Below, piece by piece: positions 8,262-17,680 of a stretch of 64,000 bases of DNA (positions within the stretch are counted from its first letter, which is position 1; every line of letters starts with the position of its first letter). Source of the DNA: Pectobacterium sp. PL152 (GTDB lineage Bacteria; Pseudomonadota; Gammaproteobacteria; Enterobacterales; Enterobacteriaceae); NCBI GenBank assembly GCA_021907015.1, contig CP091064.1:2666001-2730000 (forward strand), given 5' to 3'. The translations under genes were made by a program, and so were the position numbers. Below the pieces are notes generated by a model, which did no database searches, was not told the DNA's origin, and worked only from the letters and a program-made list of their open reading frames with translations.

Positions 8262-9338
8262 TTATGGATAAAGCGCTGCGGCCAGCCTGTCCAACGCCTG
8301 TGGCAGCGTCGGGCGATGATGGCCGCGAAAACCGGTCACGGCGTCAGCCTGAAGCATGGCGTCGAGTACCGCGTGTTCGGTGGCGTCGGCGGCGGCGCTT
8401 AACAGCGGTTCAAGCTGCGCATCCTCCGGCGGCTGTGGCTGTGGGCAGGTAGAGAACGCGACAGCGATATCACCGGAACCGTGTCCCCAGTAACTGCCGA
8501 GTCGACCAAGCCCTGCGCCAGCACGTTTGGCGATGCGCTTGAGCTGACGGGCATCGAGTGGGGCATCTGTCGCCATGATAATGATGATCGATCCGGCATC
8601 CTGCTGTGGCGCAAGCTCCGGCAGGATGGGCGCGATAGCGCTTCCCATCTGCACGCCGTCCAGCGTCAGTGAGGAAAGCGTACCGAAGTTTGCCAGCACC
8701 AGTACGCCGAGCGTGGCGTTCAATTCGGGGATCAGGCGTGATGTGGTGCCGATGCCGCCTTTCAGGCTAAAGCAGCTCATTCCGCGTCCTGCACCGACGC
8801 TGCCGCGTGCGAAGCGGTCTGCTGCACTGTCCAGCGCCTGTCGCGCCATATGTTCCGTCACCGCCAGCGCCTGAATGTCGTTCAGCCAGCCGTCGTTGCA
8901 CTCCAACGCCAGCGGGTTCACCGTCGGCAGCGAGCGACCCAGTTCAGGATTACGGGCAATGGCGTCGCGCACCAGCGTGGTAAACAGCGTGCCGGTTGCC
9001 AGCGTGTTGCTGAGCAGGATGGGCGTTTGCAACTGTCCCAGTTCCTCAATCTGTACCAGTCCGGCAGGTTTGGCGAAGCCGTTCAGCACTGCCGCGCCGC
9101 AGGGCAGAGGCTGGGTGAACAGGTTCTCGCCGGGCGGCACAATCGCCGTGACGCCGGTTTGCACTTCCCCAGCCGCCAGCGTGCAGTGGCCGACGCGCAC
9201 GCCTGCCACATCACTGATACTGTTCTGTGGTCCGCTAGCCGAGCGTGGCGTACCCAACTGCCGTGTCGTTTTCCAGCGCTGCAGCAACAGCGCCTGCTGC
9301 TGCTGGTGATAGTCGTTTATCTGGTGATCGCCGTGCAT
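8262..9338 (-). CDS. DmpA-like aminopeptidase (P1/S58 family)
   Basis: A member of the DmpA/P1 family of self-cleaving N-terminal nucleophile aminopeptidases, 358 residues. DmpA from Ochrobactrum acts on L-amino acid N-termini and D-amino acid amides and esters. Conserved blocks are GPQNSISDVAGVRVGH, LKGGIGTTSR and DAGSIIIIMATDAPL, with Ser250 after Gly249 as the expected cleavage site and nucleophile. The start at 9338 sits behind a GAGGAAGG ribosome binding site, 8 bp after the gsiD stop, so the genes are tightly coupled. The exact substrate cannot be told from sequence. Its company (a D-aminopeptidase and an isoaspartyl peptidase) suggests peptides with non-standard bonds. Confidence 0.9.
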   Translation of the reverse strand: MHGDHQINDYHQQQQALLLQRWKTTRQLGTPRSASGPQNSISDVAGVRVGHCTLAAGEVQTGVTAIVPPGENLFTQPLPCGAAVLNGFAKPAGLVQIEELGQLQTPILLSNTLATGTLFTTLVRDAIARNPELGRSLPTVNPLALECNDGWLNDIQALAVTEHMARQALDSAADRFARGSVGAGRGMSCFSLKGGIGTTSRLIPELNATLGVLVLANFGTLSSLTLDGVQMGSAIAPILPELAPQQDAGSIIIIMATDAPLDARQLKRIAKRAGAGLGRLGSYWGHGSGDIAVAFSTCPQPQPPEDAQLEPLLSAAADATEHAVLDAMLQADAVTGFRGHHRPTLPQALDRLAAALYP

Positions 9339-9346
9339 CGCCTTCC

Positions 9347-10246
9347 TCAGCTTTTCAGTTTGGGATCGAGCGTATCACGCAGCGCATCCCCGAGCAGGTT
9401 AAACGCCAGCACGGTAAAGAAAATCGCCAGACCGGGGAACACGCTGACGTGCCAGGCGCCCGCCATCATCAGGCTGCGGCTCATCGCCAGAATATTGCCC
9501 CATTCCGGTACGTCCGGTTCTGGGCCAAGGCCGATGAAGCTCAGCCCTGCCGCCGTCAGGATGCTGGTGCCGATACGCATGGTGAAATAGACGATCACGT
9601 TAGGCAGCGTGCCGGGCAGGATGTGGCGCATCAGTATGATGCGATCCGGCGCACCGGCACAGCGTACCGCTTCTACATAGGCTGCCTGTTTCAGCGACAG
9701 CGTAGAGGCTCGCACGATTCGCGCGAAGACCGGCACGCTGAAGACGGCGACAGCGATAATCACGTTATTCAGGCCGGGGCCGAGGATGGCGACGACCGCA
9801 ATCGCCAGCAGCATGCCGGGGAAGGCGAACAGTACGTCGGAACCACGCATGATCAGCGTATCCACCCAGCGGCCGTAGTAGCCTGCCAGCAGGCCGAGCA
9901 CGATGCCGACCAGCATGCCGAGCGTGACGGAAAAGATACCGATGTATAACGAGATGCGTGCGCCGTAGATGATACGGCTCATCACATCGCGCCCGAGATC
10001 GTCGGTGCCCATCCAGTGCGCCGCTGAAGGCGGTGAAGCCAGCGCCATCCAGTCGGGCTCCATCGGGTTCCACGGTGCCAGCCAGGGCGCGAAAATGGCG
10101 ACCAGTACCAATAGCAGGACGAAGCCGCTGGACACCAGCGCCATCGGGTTACGGATAAAGACCTGAACGAAATCGCGCCACGGCGAACGTATCGTCTCTT
10201 CATCAAGCGTGGCTGCGGCCACGACGGGTTCGGAAGGCAGGTTCAT
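9347..10246 (-). CDS. gsiD: Peptide/glutathione ABC transporter permease GsiD
   Basis: The second inner-membrane permease of a Gsi/Dpp-type ABC importer, 299 residues (E. coli GsiD 303). An N-terminal cytoplasmic stretch precedes the first membrane segment (about residues 35-55), five more hydrophobic segments follow, and the EAA loop reads VEAVRCAGAPDRIILMRHILPG, where the coupling helix contacts the ATPase. The periplasmic start of the BPD domain, MGTDDLGRDV, is typical of DppC/GsiD proteins. It lies 8 bp after gsiC. It should pair with GsiC and be energised by GsiA. Confidence 0.93.
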   Translation of the reverse strand: MNLPSEPVVAAATLDEETIRSPWRDFVQVFIRNPMALVSSGFVLLLVLVAIFAPWLAPWNPMEPDWMALASPPSAAHWMGTDDLGRDVMSRIIYGARISLYIGIFSVTLGMLVGIVLGLLAGYYGRWVDTLIMRGSDVLFAFPGMLLAIAVVAILGPGLNNVIIAVAVFSVPVFARIVRASTLSLKQAAYVEAVRCAGAPDRIILMRHILPGTLPNVIVYFTMRIGTSILTAAGLSFIGLGPEPDVPEWGNILAMSRSLMMAGAWHVSVFPGLAIFFTVLAFNLLGDALRDTLDPKLKS

Positions 10247-10254
10247 CGTGTCTC

Positions 10255-11175
10255 CTAACGTAGGCGAATCGCCGGATTGACCACCGCGTACAGCAGGTCC
10301 ACCAACAGGTTAATGACAATAAATTCAAACACGAACAGCATGACCAGCGCCTGAATGACCGGCTGATCCTGCGTCTTGATCGATTCAATCAGCAGCCAGC
10401 CCAATCCCGGCCAGCTAAATACGCTTTCGACCACGATGGAGCCACCGAGCAGGAAGCCGAATTGCAGCCCCAGCATGGTAATGACCGGAATCAGCGCGTT
10501 ACGCATCACATGCTTCCAGGTGACCAGCCGATTGCGCAGCCCCTTGGAGCGGGCGGTGCGCACGTAGTCTTCCTGTGCGACTTCCAGAAACGCGGAGCGG
10601 GTAAAGCGCGCCATGACGGCGGCTACCGAGGCTCCGAGCGTTAGCGCGGGCAGAATGATGTCGCTGGGCTGATTAAAACCGCTGACGGAAAAGACGCCGA
10701 ACGGCATGGCCACAAACTGAATCAGCAGCAGGCCGAGCCAGAACGGTGGCATGGAAATTCCGCCAACCGCGAAGCTCATCAGCGTCCAGTCCTGCCATTT
10801 TCCCCGCTTGAGCGCGGACACCACGCCAATCAGCAGGCCGAGCAGCACCGACCAGACGAAGCCCGCCAGCGCCAGCCACATGGTAGGCATAAAGCTCTTA
10901 CTGATGACGTCGATGACCGGCTGCTGGGTGCGGTACGTCACACCCAGATCGCCGCTGAACAGGCCGCCGAGCCAGTGGACATACTGCTGCGGCAGCGGGT
11001 CATTCAAGCCTAACTGCTGACGGGCGGCTTCCACCGCCTCAATCGTCGCATCAGCACCCGCGTAAATACGTGCCGGATCACCCGGCAACAGCTTGATAAA
11101 ACCGAACACTAACAGGGAGACCACCAGCAGAACCGGGATCATTTCCAGCAAACGTCGGACGATATAAGCAAACAT
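10255..11175 (-). CDS. gsiC: Peptide/glutathione ABC transporter permease GsiC
   Basis: First permease subunit of the importer, 306 residues, the same length as E. coli GsiC. It begins MFAYIVRRLLEMIPVLL, a membrane segment typical of DppB/GsiC, and contains LPGDPARIYAG, the EAA loop YVRTARSKGLRNRLVTWKHV, and a conserved GLQFGFLLGGSIVVESVFSWPG near the C-terminus. It lies 18 bp after gsiB. The partners are GsiD, GsiA and the periplasmic binding protein GsiB. Confidence 0.94.
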   Translation of the reverse strand: MFAYIVRRLLEMIPVLLVVSLLVFGFIKLLPGDPARIYAGADATIEAVEAARQQLGLNDPLPQQYVHWLGGLFSGDLGVTYRTQQPVIDVISKSFMPTMWLALAGFVWSVLLGLLIGVVSALKRGKWQDWTLMSFAVGGISMPPFWLGLLLIQFVAMPFGVFSVSGFNQPSDIILPALTLGASVAAVMARFTRSAFLEVAQEDYVRTARSKGLRNRLVTWKHVMRNALIPVITMLGLQFGFLLGGSIVVESVFSWPGLGWLLIESIKTQDQPVIQALVMLFVFEFIVINLLVDLLYAVVNPAIRLR

Positions 11176-11193
11176 GGCGTTCTCCCTGACCGA

Positions 11194-12735
11194 TTACTTA
11201 AATTCAGCCTGATCAAAGATCAGCGAGCCGTCTGCCAGCATGTACACGCCGTCGAGGTTCTTGGTTTTACCGACAATGTTGTCCGGCGTACCCAGAAAGA
11301 CTACAGGCGCGTCCTGCCAAATCTGGCGCTGTGCGTCAGCGTAAGCGGCGGCACGTTTGTCAGCATCGGCAGTGGCCAGACCGGCGGTAATCGCTTTATC
11401 CGCTACCGGGTTGCTGTAGTAGGAGACGTTGTACGCGACCGGCACCCAAGACTCGGTGGCGAACAGCGGACGCAGCGCCCAGTCGGCATCACCGGTAGAC
11501 GGAGACCAGCCGTTGTAGAACAGGTCAAATTCGGCGTCTTTTGGATCTTTCACACCAAACAGTTTGGCGTTACGCATCCCGGAATCCATCGGTGTGACGG
11601 TGACTTTGACGCCGACCTGCTCTAGCTGCTGCTTGAAGAACTGCGCGCTACGGATGTAGTCGGTGCGGTTCGTCGTCCACAGTTTCAGGCTCAGGCCATT
11701 GGCGTAGCCCGCTTCTTTCAGCAGCGCCTTGGCTTTCTCCGGGTTATAGGTGTAGTTCGGCGAGCTTTGGCGTGCGAAGAACTGCACATCCGGCGCCATT
11801 GCAGAGGAAGCAGGAACACCCATGCCGGCAAAGCCGACCTTCAGCCAGATGTCGCGGTTGATGGCGTAGTTGAGCGCCTGACGCACGCGGATATCGTTAA
11901 GCGGCGGACGCAGGTTGTTCATTGCCAGCCAGAATTGATAAATACTCGGGTCGCGCTGAATCGCCAGCTTGCTGTCGCTTTGTACGGTGGCGATCAGATC
12001 GGAAGGCAGCGGATACACGGCATCAACCTGGCCGGATTTCAGCGACGCCACGCGGGTGGAGTCTTCCGGCGTCGGGTAGAAGGTCACGCTGTCGACTTTC
12101 GGCCAGCCTTTCTGCCAATAGTTGTCGAATTTCACCAGCTTCACGTCTTTACCCTGCTGCCATTCGGTGAACTTGAATGGACCGGTACCGACCGGGTGTA
12201 TGCGCAGCTGTGCTTCATCCGGGTATTTCTTCAGGGCTTCCGGGCTGTGCATGACGGCAGACGGGTGCGCCAGCGTGTTCACAAAGGCACCGAAGGATTT
12301 GTTCAGCTCGATTTTGACCTGAGTCGGCGACAGCACGGTGACGCTTTGCACCATGTTAAACAAGCTGTTGCGCTTCAGGCCTTTGCTTTGATCGGCCAGA
12401 CGGTCAAGGTTGGCTTTAACGGCGTCGGCGTTGAACGGTGCGCCGTCCTGGAAGGTGATGCCTTCACGCAGCGTCACGACGAACTCGGTGGCGGTGTCAT
12501 TACTGGTATAGCCCGTCGCCAGACGTGGCACCAGCTTCATTTTATTATCGAACTGGAACAGGCGCTCGAAGATGCCGCTCTGAATAGAGTAGCTCAGCGT
12601 GTCCGAGGTATCGTGCGGGTCGAGCCCGGTGATATCGGCATAGATGGAAATGCGAAGGTCTTGCGCCTGGGCAACAGCCGCCAGACACAGTGAGAGCCCG
12701 AGGGCAACGGCAGAGCGGCGAACGAATGGCTTCAT
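11194..12735 (-). CDS. gsiB: Periplasmic peptide/glutathione-binding protein GsiB
   Basis: The solute-binding protein of the importer (SBP family 5), 513 residues from ATG 12735, which follows a clear CCAGGAGAG ribosome binding site. Longer in-frame starts upstream fall in the gsiA-gsiB gap and are unlikely. Residues 1-24 are a signal peptide (MKPFVRRSAVALGLSLCLAA, cleavage after AQA). The mature protein shows family landmarks such as HPVGTGPFKF and ALNYAINRD. E. coli GsiB (512 residues) binds glutathione. Because this operon also encodes an epimerase and three unusual peptidases, the true ligand may be another small peptide. Confidence 0.93.
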   Translation of the reverse strand: MKPFVRRSAVALGLSLCLAAVAQAQDLRISIYADITGLDPHDTSDTLSYSIQSGIFERLFQFDNKMKLVPRLATGYTSNDTATEFVVTLREGITFQDGAPFNADAVKANLDRLADQSKGLKRNSLFNMVQSVTVLSPTQVKIELNKSFGAFVNTLAHPSAVMHSPEALKKYPDEAQLRIHPVGTGPFKFTEWQQGKDVKLVKFDNYWQKGWPKVDSVTFYPTPEDSTRVASLKSGQVDAVYPLPSDLIATVQSDSKLAIQRDPSIYQFWLAMNNLRPPLNDIRVRQALNYAINRDIWLKVGFAGMGVPASSAMAPDVQFFARQSSPNYTYNPEKAKALLKEAGYANGLSLKLWTTNRTDYIRSAQFFKQQLEQVGVKVTVTPMDSGMRNAKLFGVKDPKDAEFDLFYNGWSPSTGDADWALRPLFATESWVPVAYNVSYYSNPVADKAITAGLATADADKRAAAYADAQRQIWQDAPVVFLGTPDNIVGKTKNLDGVYMLADGSLIFDQAEFK

Positions 12736-12823
12736 GGTTTCTCTCCTGGTCAGCATTGAACGTGTGTTGTGTTTTATAAATGTGTTGTGTTTTGTGGCTA
12801 TTTTCTTGTCATGACATCGTGTT

Positions 12824-14743
12824 TCAGGCGGCCGATTCGTTGTCGGCAACCCAGTGCTGCGGCGCGACTTCTCGGTAGCGCGTTTTGGCGACGGCCTCGC
12901 CTGCTTTACGCAAAGGAGAGGGGATTTCACTGTCGTCAAACTGGCGTGTACCGCGACGCGTTGGATCGGCAATCGGAACCGAAGCCAACAGGCGGCGGGT
13001 ATACGGATGCTGGGGATCGTTAAACACCGACTGGCGCGGGCCGATTTCCACAATCTGGCCGAGGTACATCACCGCGACGCGGTTGGCGATGCGCTCGACG
13101 ACGGCCATATCGTGCGAGATGAAAATCCACGACACGCCGGTTTTCTTCTGGAGATCCATCATCAGGTTGACAACCTGCGCCTGAATCGACACATCGAGCG
13201 CCGAAACGGCTTCGTCAGCAATAATGACCTGCGGCTGTAGCGCCATCGCGCGAGCAATCGCGATACGCTGACGCTGCCCGCCGGAAAACTCGTGCGGATA
13301 ACGGCGCGCGTGCTCAGGCAGCAGGCCGACGCTTTTTAGCAGCGCCTGCACCTGTGGTGTCGCTTCTTCCAGCGATTTCACCAATCCGTGGAGCAGCAGC
13401 GGTTCGGCGATGGTGAAACCGACCGTCAGGCGCGGGTTGAGCGAGGCATACGGGTCTTGAAACACCATCTGCATTTCCCGACGCAGCGGCTGGAAAGCAC
13501 GCTCTTTCATCTGGGAAATTTCGTTGCCCTGAAAATGGATGCTCTCGGCTTCGCTCTGTACCAGACGCAGCAGGGCGCGTCCGGTGGTGGATTTGCCACA
13601 GCCGCTTTCCCCAACGATAGCCAGCGTTTCGCCCGGCCAGACGTTAAAATCGATCTGTTCTACCGCGTGAACGTGGTGGGTTACGGTGGACAAAATCCCG
13701 CTGCGCATCGGGTAATACACCCGCAGCCCGCGAATATCTAACAGCGGCTCGGCGTCATAGCGTGCGGTGACCTGTTCACTATTCTCCGGGTCGGCAGCCT
13801 GCCCTAGCAGTGGGAAACGCTTCGGCCAGAGGCTGTCGCGCATGTCGCCCAGTTTCGGTACGGCTGCCAGCAGCGACTGGGTATACGGGTGCTGTGGTGC
13901 GGCAAAAATCTGTTCGACGGTGCCTTGCTCCACGATTTCGCCGCGATACATCACCACCACGCGATCGGCGATTTCCGCTACCACGCCCATATCGTGTGTA
14001 ATAAACAGCACCGCCATGTCGCTCTGTTGTTGCAGGTCGCGCAGGATTTGCAGAATGCGCGCCTGCACGGTGACGTCCAGCGCGGTGGTCGGTTCATCGG
14101 CAATCAACAGCTGTGGGTCACAGGCCAGCGCCTGTGCGATCATCACGCGCTGACGCATTCCGCCGGACAGCGAGTGCGGGTAGCTTTTCATCACGCGATC
14201 GACGTCTGCAATACGCACCTTGTGCAGCAGTTCACGGGCTTTTTTGTCTGCACTCGCGGCATCGCAGATCTTATGGTCAAGCAGCGCTTCGGTGAGCTGG
14301 TCGCCGACTTTCAGCACCGGATTGAGCGAGGTCATCGGCTCCTGGAAAATCATGGCGAGATCGCGGCCGCGCAGTTTACGACGCGCTTCCGCTTTCATGC
14401 TCAACAGGTCATGTTGTTGACCGTCGCGCGCGGTGAAACGGAGCGCGCCGCGTTCGATGTTGGCAGAGTCCGCCAGCAGCCCCATCACGGTGAGTGACGT
14501 CACGGACTTGCCTGAACCACTTTCGCCGACCACGGCGACCACTTCCCCTTTATTGACGGTAAAGGAAATGCCTTTTAGCGCCTGATGCGTGCCGGAACGG
14601 CCGCTAAAGCTGACGCTCAGGTCGTCGATTTCCAGAACAGGTCTGGGGGCGTTACCGGGTGCTGTGGCGGCACCCGCGTGCATGATATCCGTCATGGTCA
14701 CTCCGGTTGAGGGTTGTAGGGTTACTGCGGTTGATGACGTCAT
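12824..14743 (-). CDS. gsiA: Dual-domain peptide/glutathione importer ATPase GsiA
   Basis: The ATP-binding subunit with two complete ABC domains in one chain, 639 residues (E. coli GsiA 623). The first domain has Walker A GESGSGKS at 73-80, signature LSGGMRQR and Walker B LLIADEP. The second has GESGCGKS, FSGGQRQR and VIIADEA. ATG 14743 overlaps the stop of the epimerase gene by four bases (ATGA), which supports the start and implies translational coupling. Later methionines at residues 17 and 21 are alternatives closer to the E. coli N-terminus. An 88-bp gap with two copies of TGTGTTGTGTTTT separates it from gsiB. Confidence 0.94.
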   Translation of the reverse strand: MTSSTAVTLQPSTGVTMTDIMHAGAATAPGNAPRPVLEIDDLSVSFSGRSGTHQALKGISFTVNKGEVVAVVGESGSGKSVTSLTVMGLLADSANIERGALRFTARDGQQHDLLSMKAEARRKLRGRDLAMIFQEPMTSLNPVLKVGDQLTEALLDHKICDAASADKKARELLHKVRIADVDRVMKSYPHSLSGGMRQRVMIAQALACDPQLLIADEPTTALDVTVQARILQILRDLQQQSDMAVLFITHDMGVVAEIADRVVVMYRGEIVEQGTVEQIFAAPQHPYTQSLLAAVPKLGDMRDSLWPKRFPLLGQAADPENSEQVTARYDAEPLLDIRGLRVYYPMRSGILSTVTHHVHAVEQIDFNVWPGETLAIVGESGCGKSTTGRALLRLVQSEAESIHFQGNEISQMKERAFQPLRREMQMVFQDPYASLNPRLTVGFTIAEPLLLHGLVKSLEEATPQVQALLKSVGLLPEHARRYPHEFSGGQRQRIAIARAMALQPQVIIADEAVSALDVSIQAQVVNLMMDLQKKTGVSWIFISHDMAVVERIANRVAVMYLGQIVEIGPRQSVFNDPQHPYTRRLLASVPIADPTRRGTRQFDDSEIPSPLRKAGEAVAKTRYREVAPQHWVADNESAA

Positions 14744-15708
14744 AGCCAGATTCGGCCAAGGTTATAGGTCAGATAAGGCGAGCTGTCGGCTGCCAGCCAG
14801 ATAGGGCCATCGAGATCGACATGTTCGGCATCGGCAGCGACGGGCAGGGCGGCTTCCATCGCCATCGATGAGCCCAGCGTACAGCCGACCATAATGCGCA
14901 GGCCGTGAAAGTGAGCCTCACGCACCATCGCCAGTGCTTCGGTCAGCCCGCCACACTTGTCCAGCTTGATGTTGATCATGTCGTAACGACGGCGCAGCCC
15001 GACGATATCACCGCTGTGGCGGCAGCTTTCATCCGCGCAGATGGGAATCGGGTGGGCAAAGCGCTGTAAATCCTCGTCTTTACCGACAGGCAGTGGTTGC
15101 TCAATCATGGCGACCTGATAGGGCAGCAGCGCCGTGGACAGGCTATGTAAATCCAGCCCGCTCCAGCTCGCTCTCGCGTCGATAATCAATCTGGCGTTGG
15201 GCGCGGCGGCACGAATGGCGGCGACTTTCTCCAGAATCAGTTCGCGATCCAGTTTAATTTTCAGCAGCAGTGCGCCGTGGGAAACAGCATTGGATGCGGC
15301 GGCGGCCATTTTCTCCACGCTGTCGAGCGCCAACGTTTGCGCACAGACCACGGACGTGGGGGGATGAATATCGAGGCGCTGCCACAGCGTCTGTTTTTCC
15401 AATGCGGTATTGAGCCGCCACAGCGCGCAGTCCAGTGCATTTCTGGCCGCGCCCGGCGCTAAGTCTTTCTGGAGTTGTTCGATGGTCAGGCCGTGTTCGA
15501 TTGCCTCACGGATCGCAGAGAGCTGGTGACATACGCTGTCGGCGGACTCGCCATAATGGGCGAGCGGCGTACATTCGCCTTGCCCAATAAATCCTTTTTC
15601 TTCCAACGCGACGCGGATAACGGTAACCGCGCGACGCGTACCGTTTTCAGCCGCCATAGGACGGGCTAGTGGCAGATTGACAGTTTCAATTTGCATATGC
15701 CGCATCAT
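14740..15708 (-). CDS. Dipeptide epimerase (L-Ala-D/L-Glu epimerase type)
   Basis: An enolase-superfamily dipeptide epimerase, 322 residues, similar in length to E. coli YcjG (AEE), which converts L-Ala-D-Glu from murein to L-Ala-L-Glu. The catalytic residues are in place: K150 and K152 (LLKIKLD), metal ligands D177, E203 (IEQPLP) and D226 (CADESC), and K248 (NIKLDKCGG). The usual DAN motif reads IDAR here, an Arg in place of Asn at 179, so substrate preference may differ. This is the first gene of the operon and overlaps gsiA. ATG 15708 is chosen, with alternatives at 15705 and 15696. A palindrome lies 85 bp upstream. Confidence 0.9.
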   Translation of the reverse strand: MMRHMQIETVNLPLARPMAAENGTRRAVTVIRVALEEKGFIGQGECTPLAHYGESADSVCHQLSAIREAIEHGLTIEQLQKDLAPGAARNALDCALWRLNTALEKQTLWQRLDIHPPTSVVCAQTLALDSVEKMAAAASNAVSHGALLLKIKLDRELILEKVAAIRAAAPNARLIIDARASWSGLDLHSLSTALLPYQVAMIEQPLPVGKDEDLQRFAHPIPICADESCRHSGDIVGLRRRYDMINIKLDKCGGLTEALAMVREAHFHGLRIMVGCTLGSSMAMEAALPVAADAEHVDLDGPIWLAADSSPYLTYNLGRIWL

Positions 15709-15792
15709 GATTTGTTCTCATCAACGCTCAGGGGATGAACGGACTATTTCATGATGCATCATCACTGACGAATACTTGTTTATGAGTAGGGT

Positions 15793-15807
15793 ATAACCTG
15801 AGGTTAT
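15793..15807. promoter_or_regulatory. LysR-type T-N11-A palindrome upstream of the peptide operon
   Basis: ATAACCTGAGGTTAT is a perfect 15-bp palindrome with a single central base and contains the T-N11-A core of LysR recognition sites. It lies 85 bp upstream of the first operon gene. The LysR gene at 5092-6000 is the obvious candidate regulator, by inference. Confidence 0.45.
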
Positions 15808-15908
15808 GGCATAAGAATAAGGTATGGCTGGTGACGAATTAATCGCTTCTGTTGCAAATTTATCGCGGCTGGCGCAGGGTAAGATTAGGCAGCGCGCGAC
15901 GAAAACCG

Positions 15909-16037
<129 letters not shown>

Positions 16038-16075
16038 ATGCGCGCCAGTTTTCATTGACCCGCCGGAGATGAGCC

Positions 16076-16792
16076 ATGCGCCCAACAGGCCGAAGTGCAC
16101 AGCAAGTACGCCCCCTTAAATTGACCCGTCATTACACGAAACACGCCGAAGGTTCCGTTTTAGTCGAATTTGGCGACACCAAAGTGTTATGCAATGCCAC
16201 GGTAGAAGAGGGTGTTCCGCGCTTTCTGAAAGGCCAGGGGCAAGGATGGGTTACTGCCGAATACGGCATGCTGCCGCGCGCGACGCACAGCCGTAACGCC
16301 CGTGAAGCCGCCAAAGGCAAGCAGGGCGGACGGACGCTGGAGATTCAGCGCCTGATTGCGCGCTCCCTGCGTGCAGCTATCGACCTGAAAGTGCTCGGCG
16401 AATACACCATTACGCTCGACTGCGATGTATTGCAGGCGGACGGCGGTACGCGTACGGCGTCCATCACCGGTGCCTGCGTGGCGCTGGCCGATGCGCTGAA
16501 CCAGATGGTGGCCAACGGCAAGTTGAAGAAGAATCCGATGAAAGGCATGGTCGCCGCGGTTTCCGTCGGCATCGTGAACGGCGAAGCGCTGTGCGATCTG
16601 GAATATGTGGAAGATTCCGCCGCTGAGACCGACATGAATGTGGTCATGACTGAAGACGGTCGCATGATTGAAGTGCAGGGGACCGCCGAAGGCGAACCGT
16701 TCAGCCATGAAGAATTACTCTCCTTGCTGGCGTTAGCCCGAGGGGGAATCGATACCATCGTTCAGGCGCAGAAAGCCGCCTTAATCGATTGA
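16076..16792 (+). CDS. rph: Ribonuclease PH
   Basis: A phosphorolytic 3'-5' exoribonuclease that trims tRNA precursors, working as a hexamer in the cytoplasm. The protein is 238 residues, begins [20 protein letters not shown] and is complete through [16 protein letters not shown]. The RNase PH core with [18 protein letters not shown] [14 protein letters not shown] and the [19 protein letters not shown] region [14 protein letters not shown] are intact, unlike the frameshifted rph-1 of E. coli K-12. GGAGATGAGCC precedes ATG. It is cotranscribed with pyrE through an attenuator that starts five bases after its stop. Confidence 0.96.
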   Translation: MRPTGRSAQQVRPLKLTRHYTKHAEGSVLVEFGDTKVLCNATVEEGVPRFLKGQGQGWVTAEYGMLPRATHSRNAREAAKGKQGGRTLEIQRLIARSLRAAIDLKVLGEYTITLDCDVLQADGGTRTASITGACVALADALNQMVANGKLKKNPMKGMVAAVSVGIVNGEALCDLEYVEDSAAETDMNVVMTEDGRMIEVQGTAEGEPFSHEELLSLLALARGGIDTIVQAQKAALID

Positions 16793-16797
16793 TTTTT

Positions 16798-16946
<149 letters not shown>

Positions 16947-16995
16947 TATAAATGACCAACAACATGATTAACCCGTAAGACGAGGAGATGCAGTA

Positions 16996-17637
16996 ATGAA
17001 AGCCTACCAGCGCCAGTTTATTGAGTTTGCACTCAGCAAGCAGGTATTGAAGTTCGGCGAATTTACCCTGAAATCCGGGCGCATCAGCCCCTATTTCTTC
17101 AATGCCGGGCTGTTTAATACCGGGCGCGATCTGGCCTTACTGGGGCGTTTTTATGCGGAAGCGCTGGTTGATTCCGGTGTAGAGTTCGACCTGCTGTTCG
17201 GGCCGGCTTACAAAGGCATTCCGATTGCTACCACTGCGGCGGTAGCGCTGGCAGAACATCACGACCGCGACCTGCCATACTGCTTTAACCGCAAAGAAGC
17301 CAAAGATCACGGAGAGGGCGGCAGTCTGGTCGGCAGCCCATTACAGGGTCGCGTGATGCTGGTGGACGACGTGATTACGGCGGGGACGGCGATTCGCGAA
17401 TCGATGGCAATCATCAGCGCACATGGGGCAACGCTGGCGGGGGTCATGATTGCGCTGGATCGTCAGGAGCGCGGTCGTGCCGACTTGTCTGCGATTCAGG
17501 AAGTGGAACGCGACTATCAGTGCAAGGTGATTTCGATTATTACGCTGAAGGAGCTGATTGCCTATCTGGCGGAAAAACCAGAGATGGCGGTGCATCTGGA
17601 TGCGGTGAAAGCCTATCGTGAGCAGTTCGGGGTTTAA
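16996..17637 (+). CDS. pyrE: Orotate phosphoribosyltransferase
   Basis: Transfers phosphoribose from PRPP to orotate to make OMP, the fifth step of UMP synthesis. The 213-residue protein (same as E. coli) begins [20 protein letters not shown] and holds the PRPP-binding motif [13 protein letters not shown] and the [10 protein letters not shown] loop. GAGGAG precedes the ATG. Expression should follow UTP level through the upstream attenuator. A strong terminator lies just after the stop. Confidence 0.97.
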   Translation: MKAYQRQFIEFALSKQVLKFGEFTLKSGRISPYFFNAGLFNTGRDLALLGRFYAEALVDSGVEFDLLFGPAYKGIPIATTAAVALAEHHDRDLPYCFNRKEAKDHGEGGSLVGSPLQGRVMLVDDVITAGTAIRESMAIISAHGATLAGVMIALDRQERGRADLSAIQEVERDYQCKVISIITLKELIAYLAEKPEMAVHLDAVKAYREQFGV

Positions 17638-17650
17638 CGTTGTGAGTCAG

Positions 17651-17680
17651 GAGCCCGCCAGAGATGTCTGGCGGGCTCTT
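17651..17680 (+). terminator. Terminator of pyrE
   Basis: GAGCCCGCCAGA and TCTGGCGGGCTC form a perfect 12-bp stem with loop GATG, followed by TTCCC. It lies 13 bp after the pyrE stop. The T-run is short, so termination may lean on the very stable stem. Confidence 0.8.

Noticed and set aside
11767-12693. Long open frame on the plus strand inside gsiB
   Set aside because: It is a shadow of gsiB on the other strand. It has no ribosome binding site and its sequence resembles no family, whereas gsiB is clear from its signal peptide and length.
12768-12798. Direct repeat TGTGTTGTGTTTT in the gsiA-gsiB gap
   Set aside because: Only two copies in an intercistronic gap and no palindrome. It is more likely slippage than a functional site.
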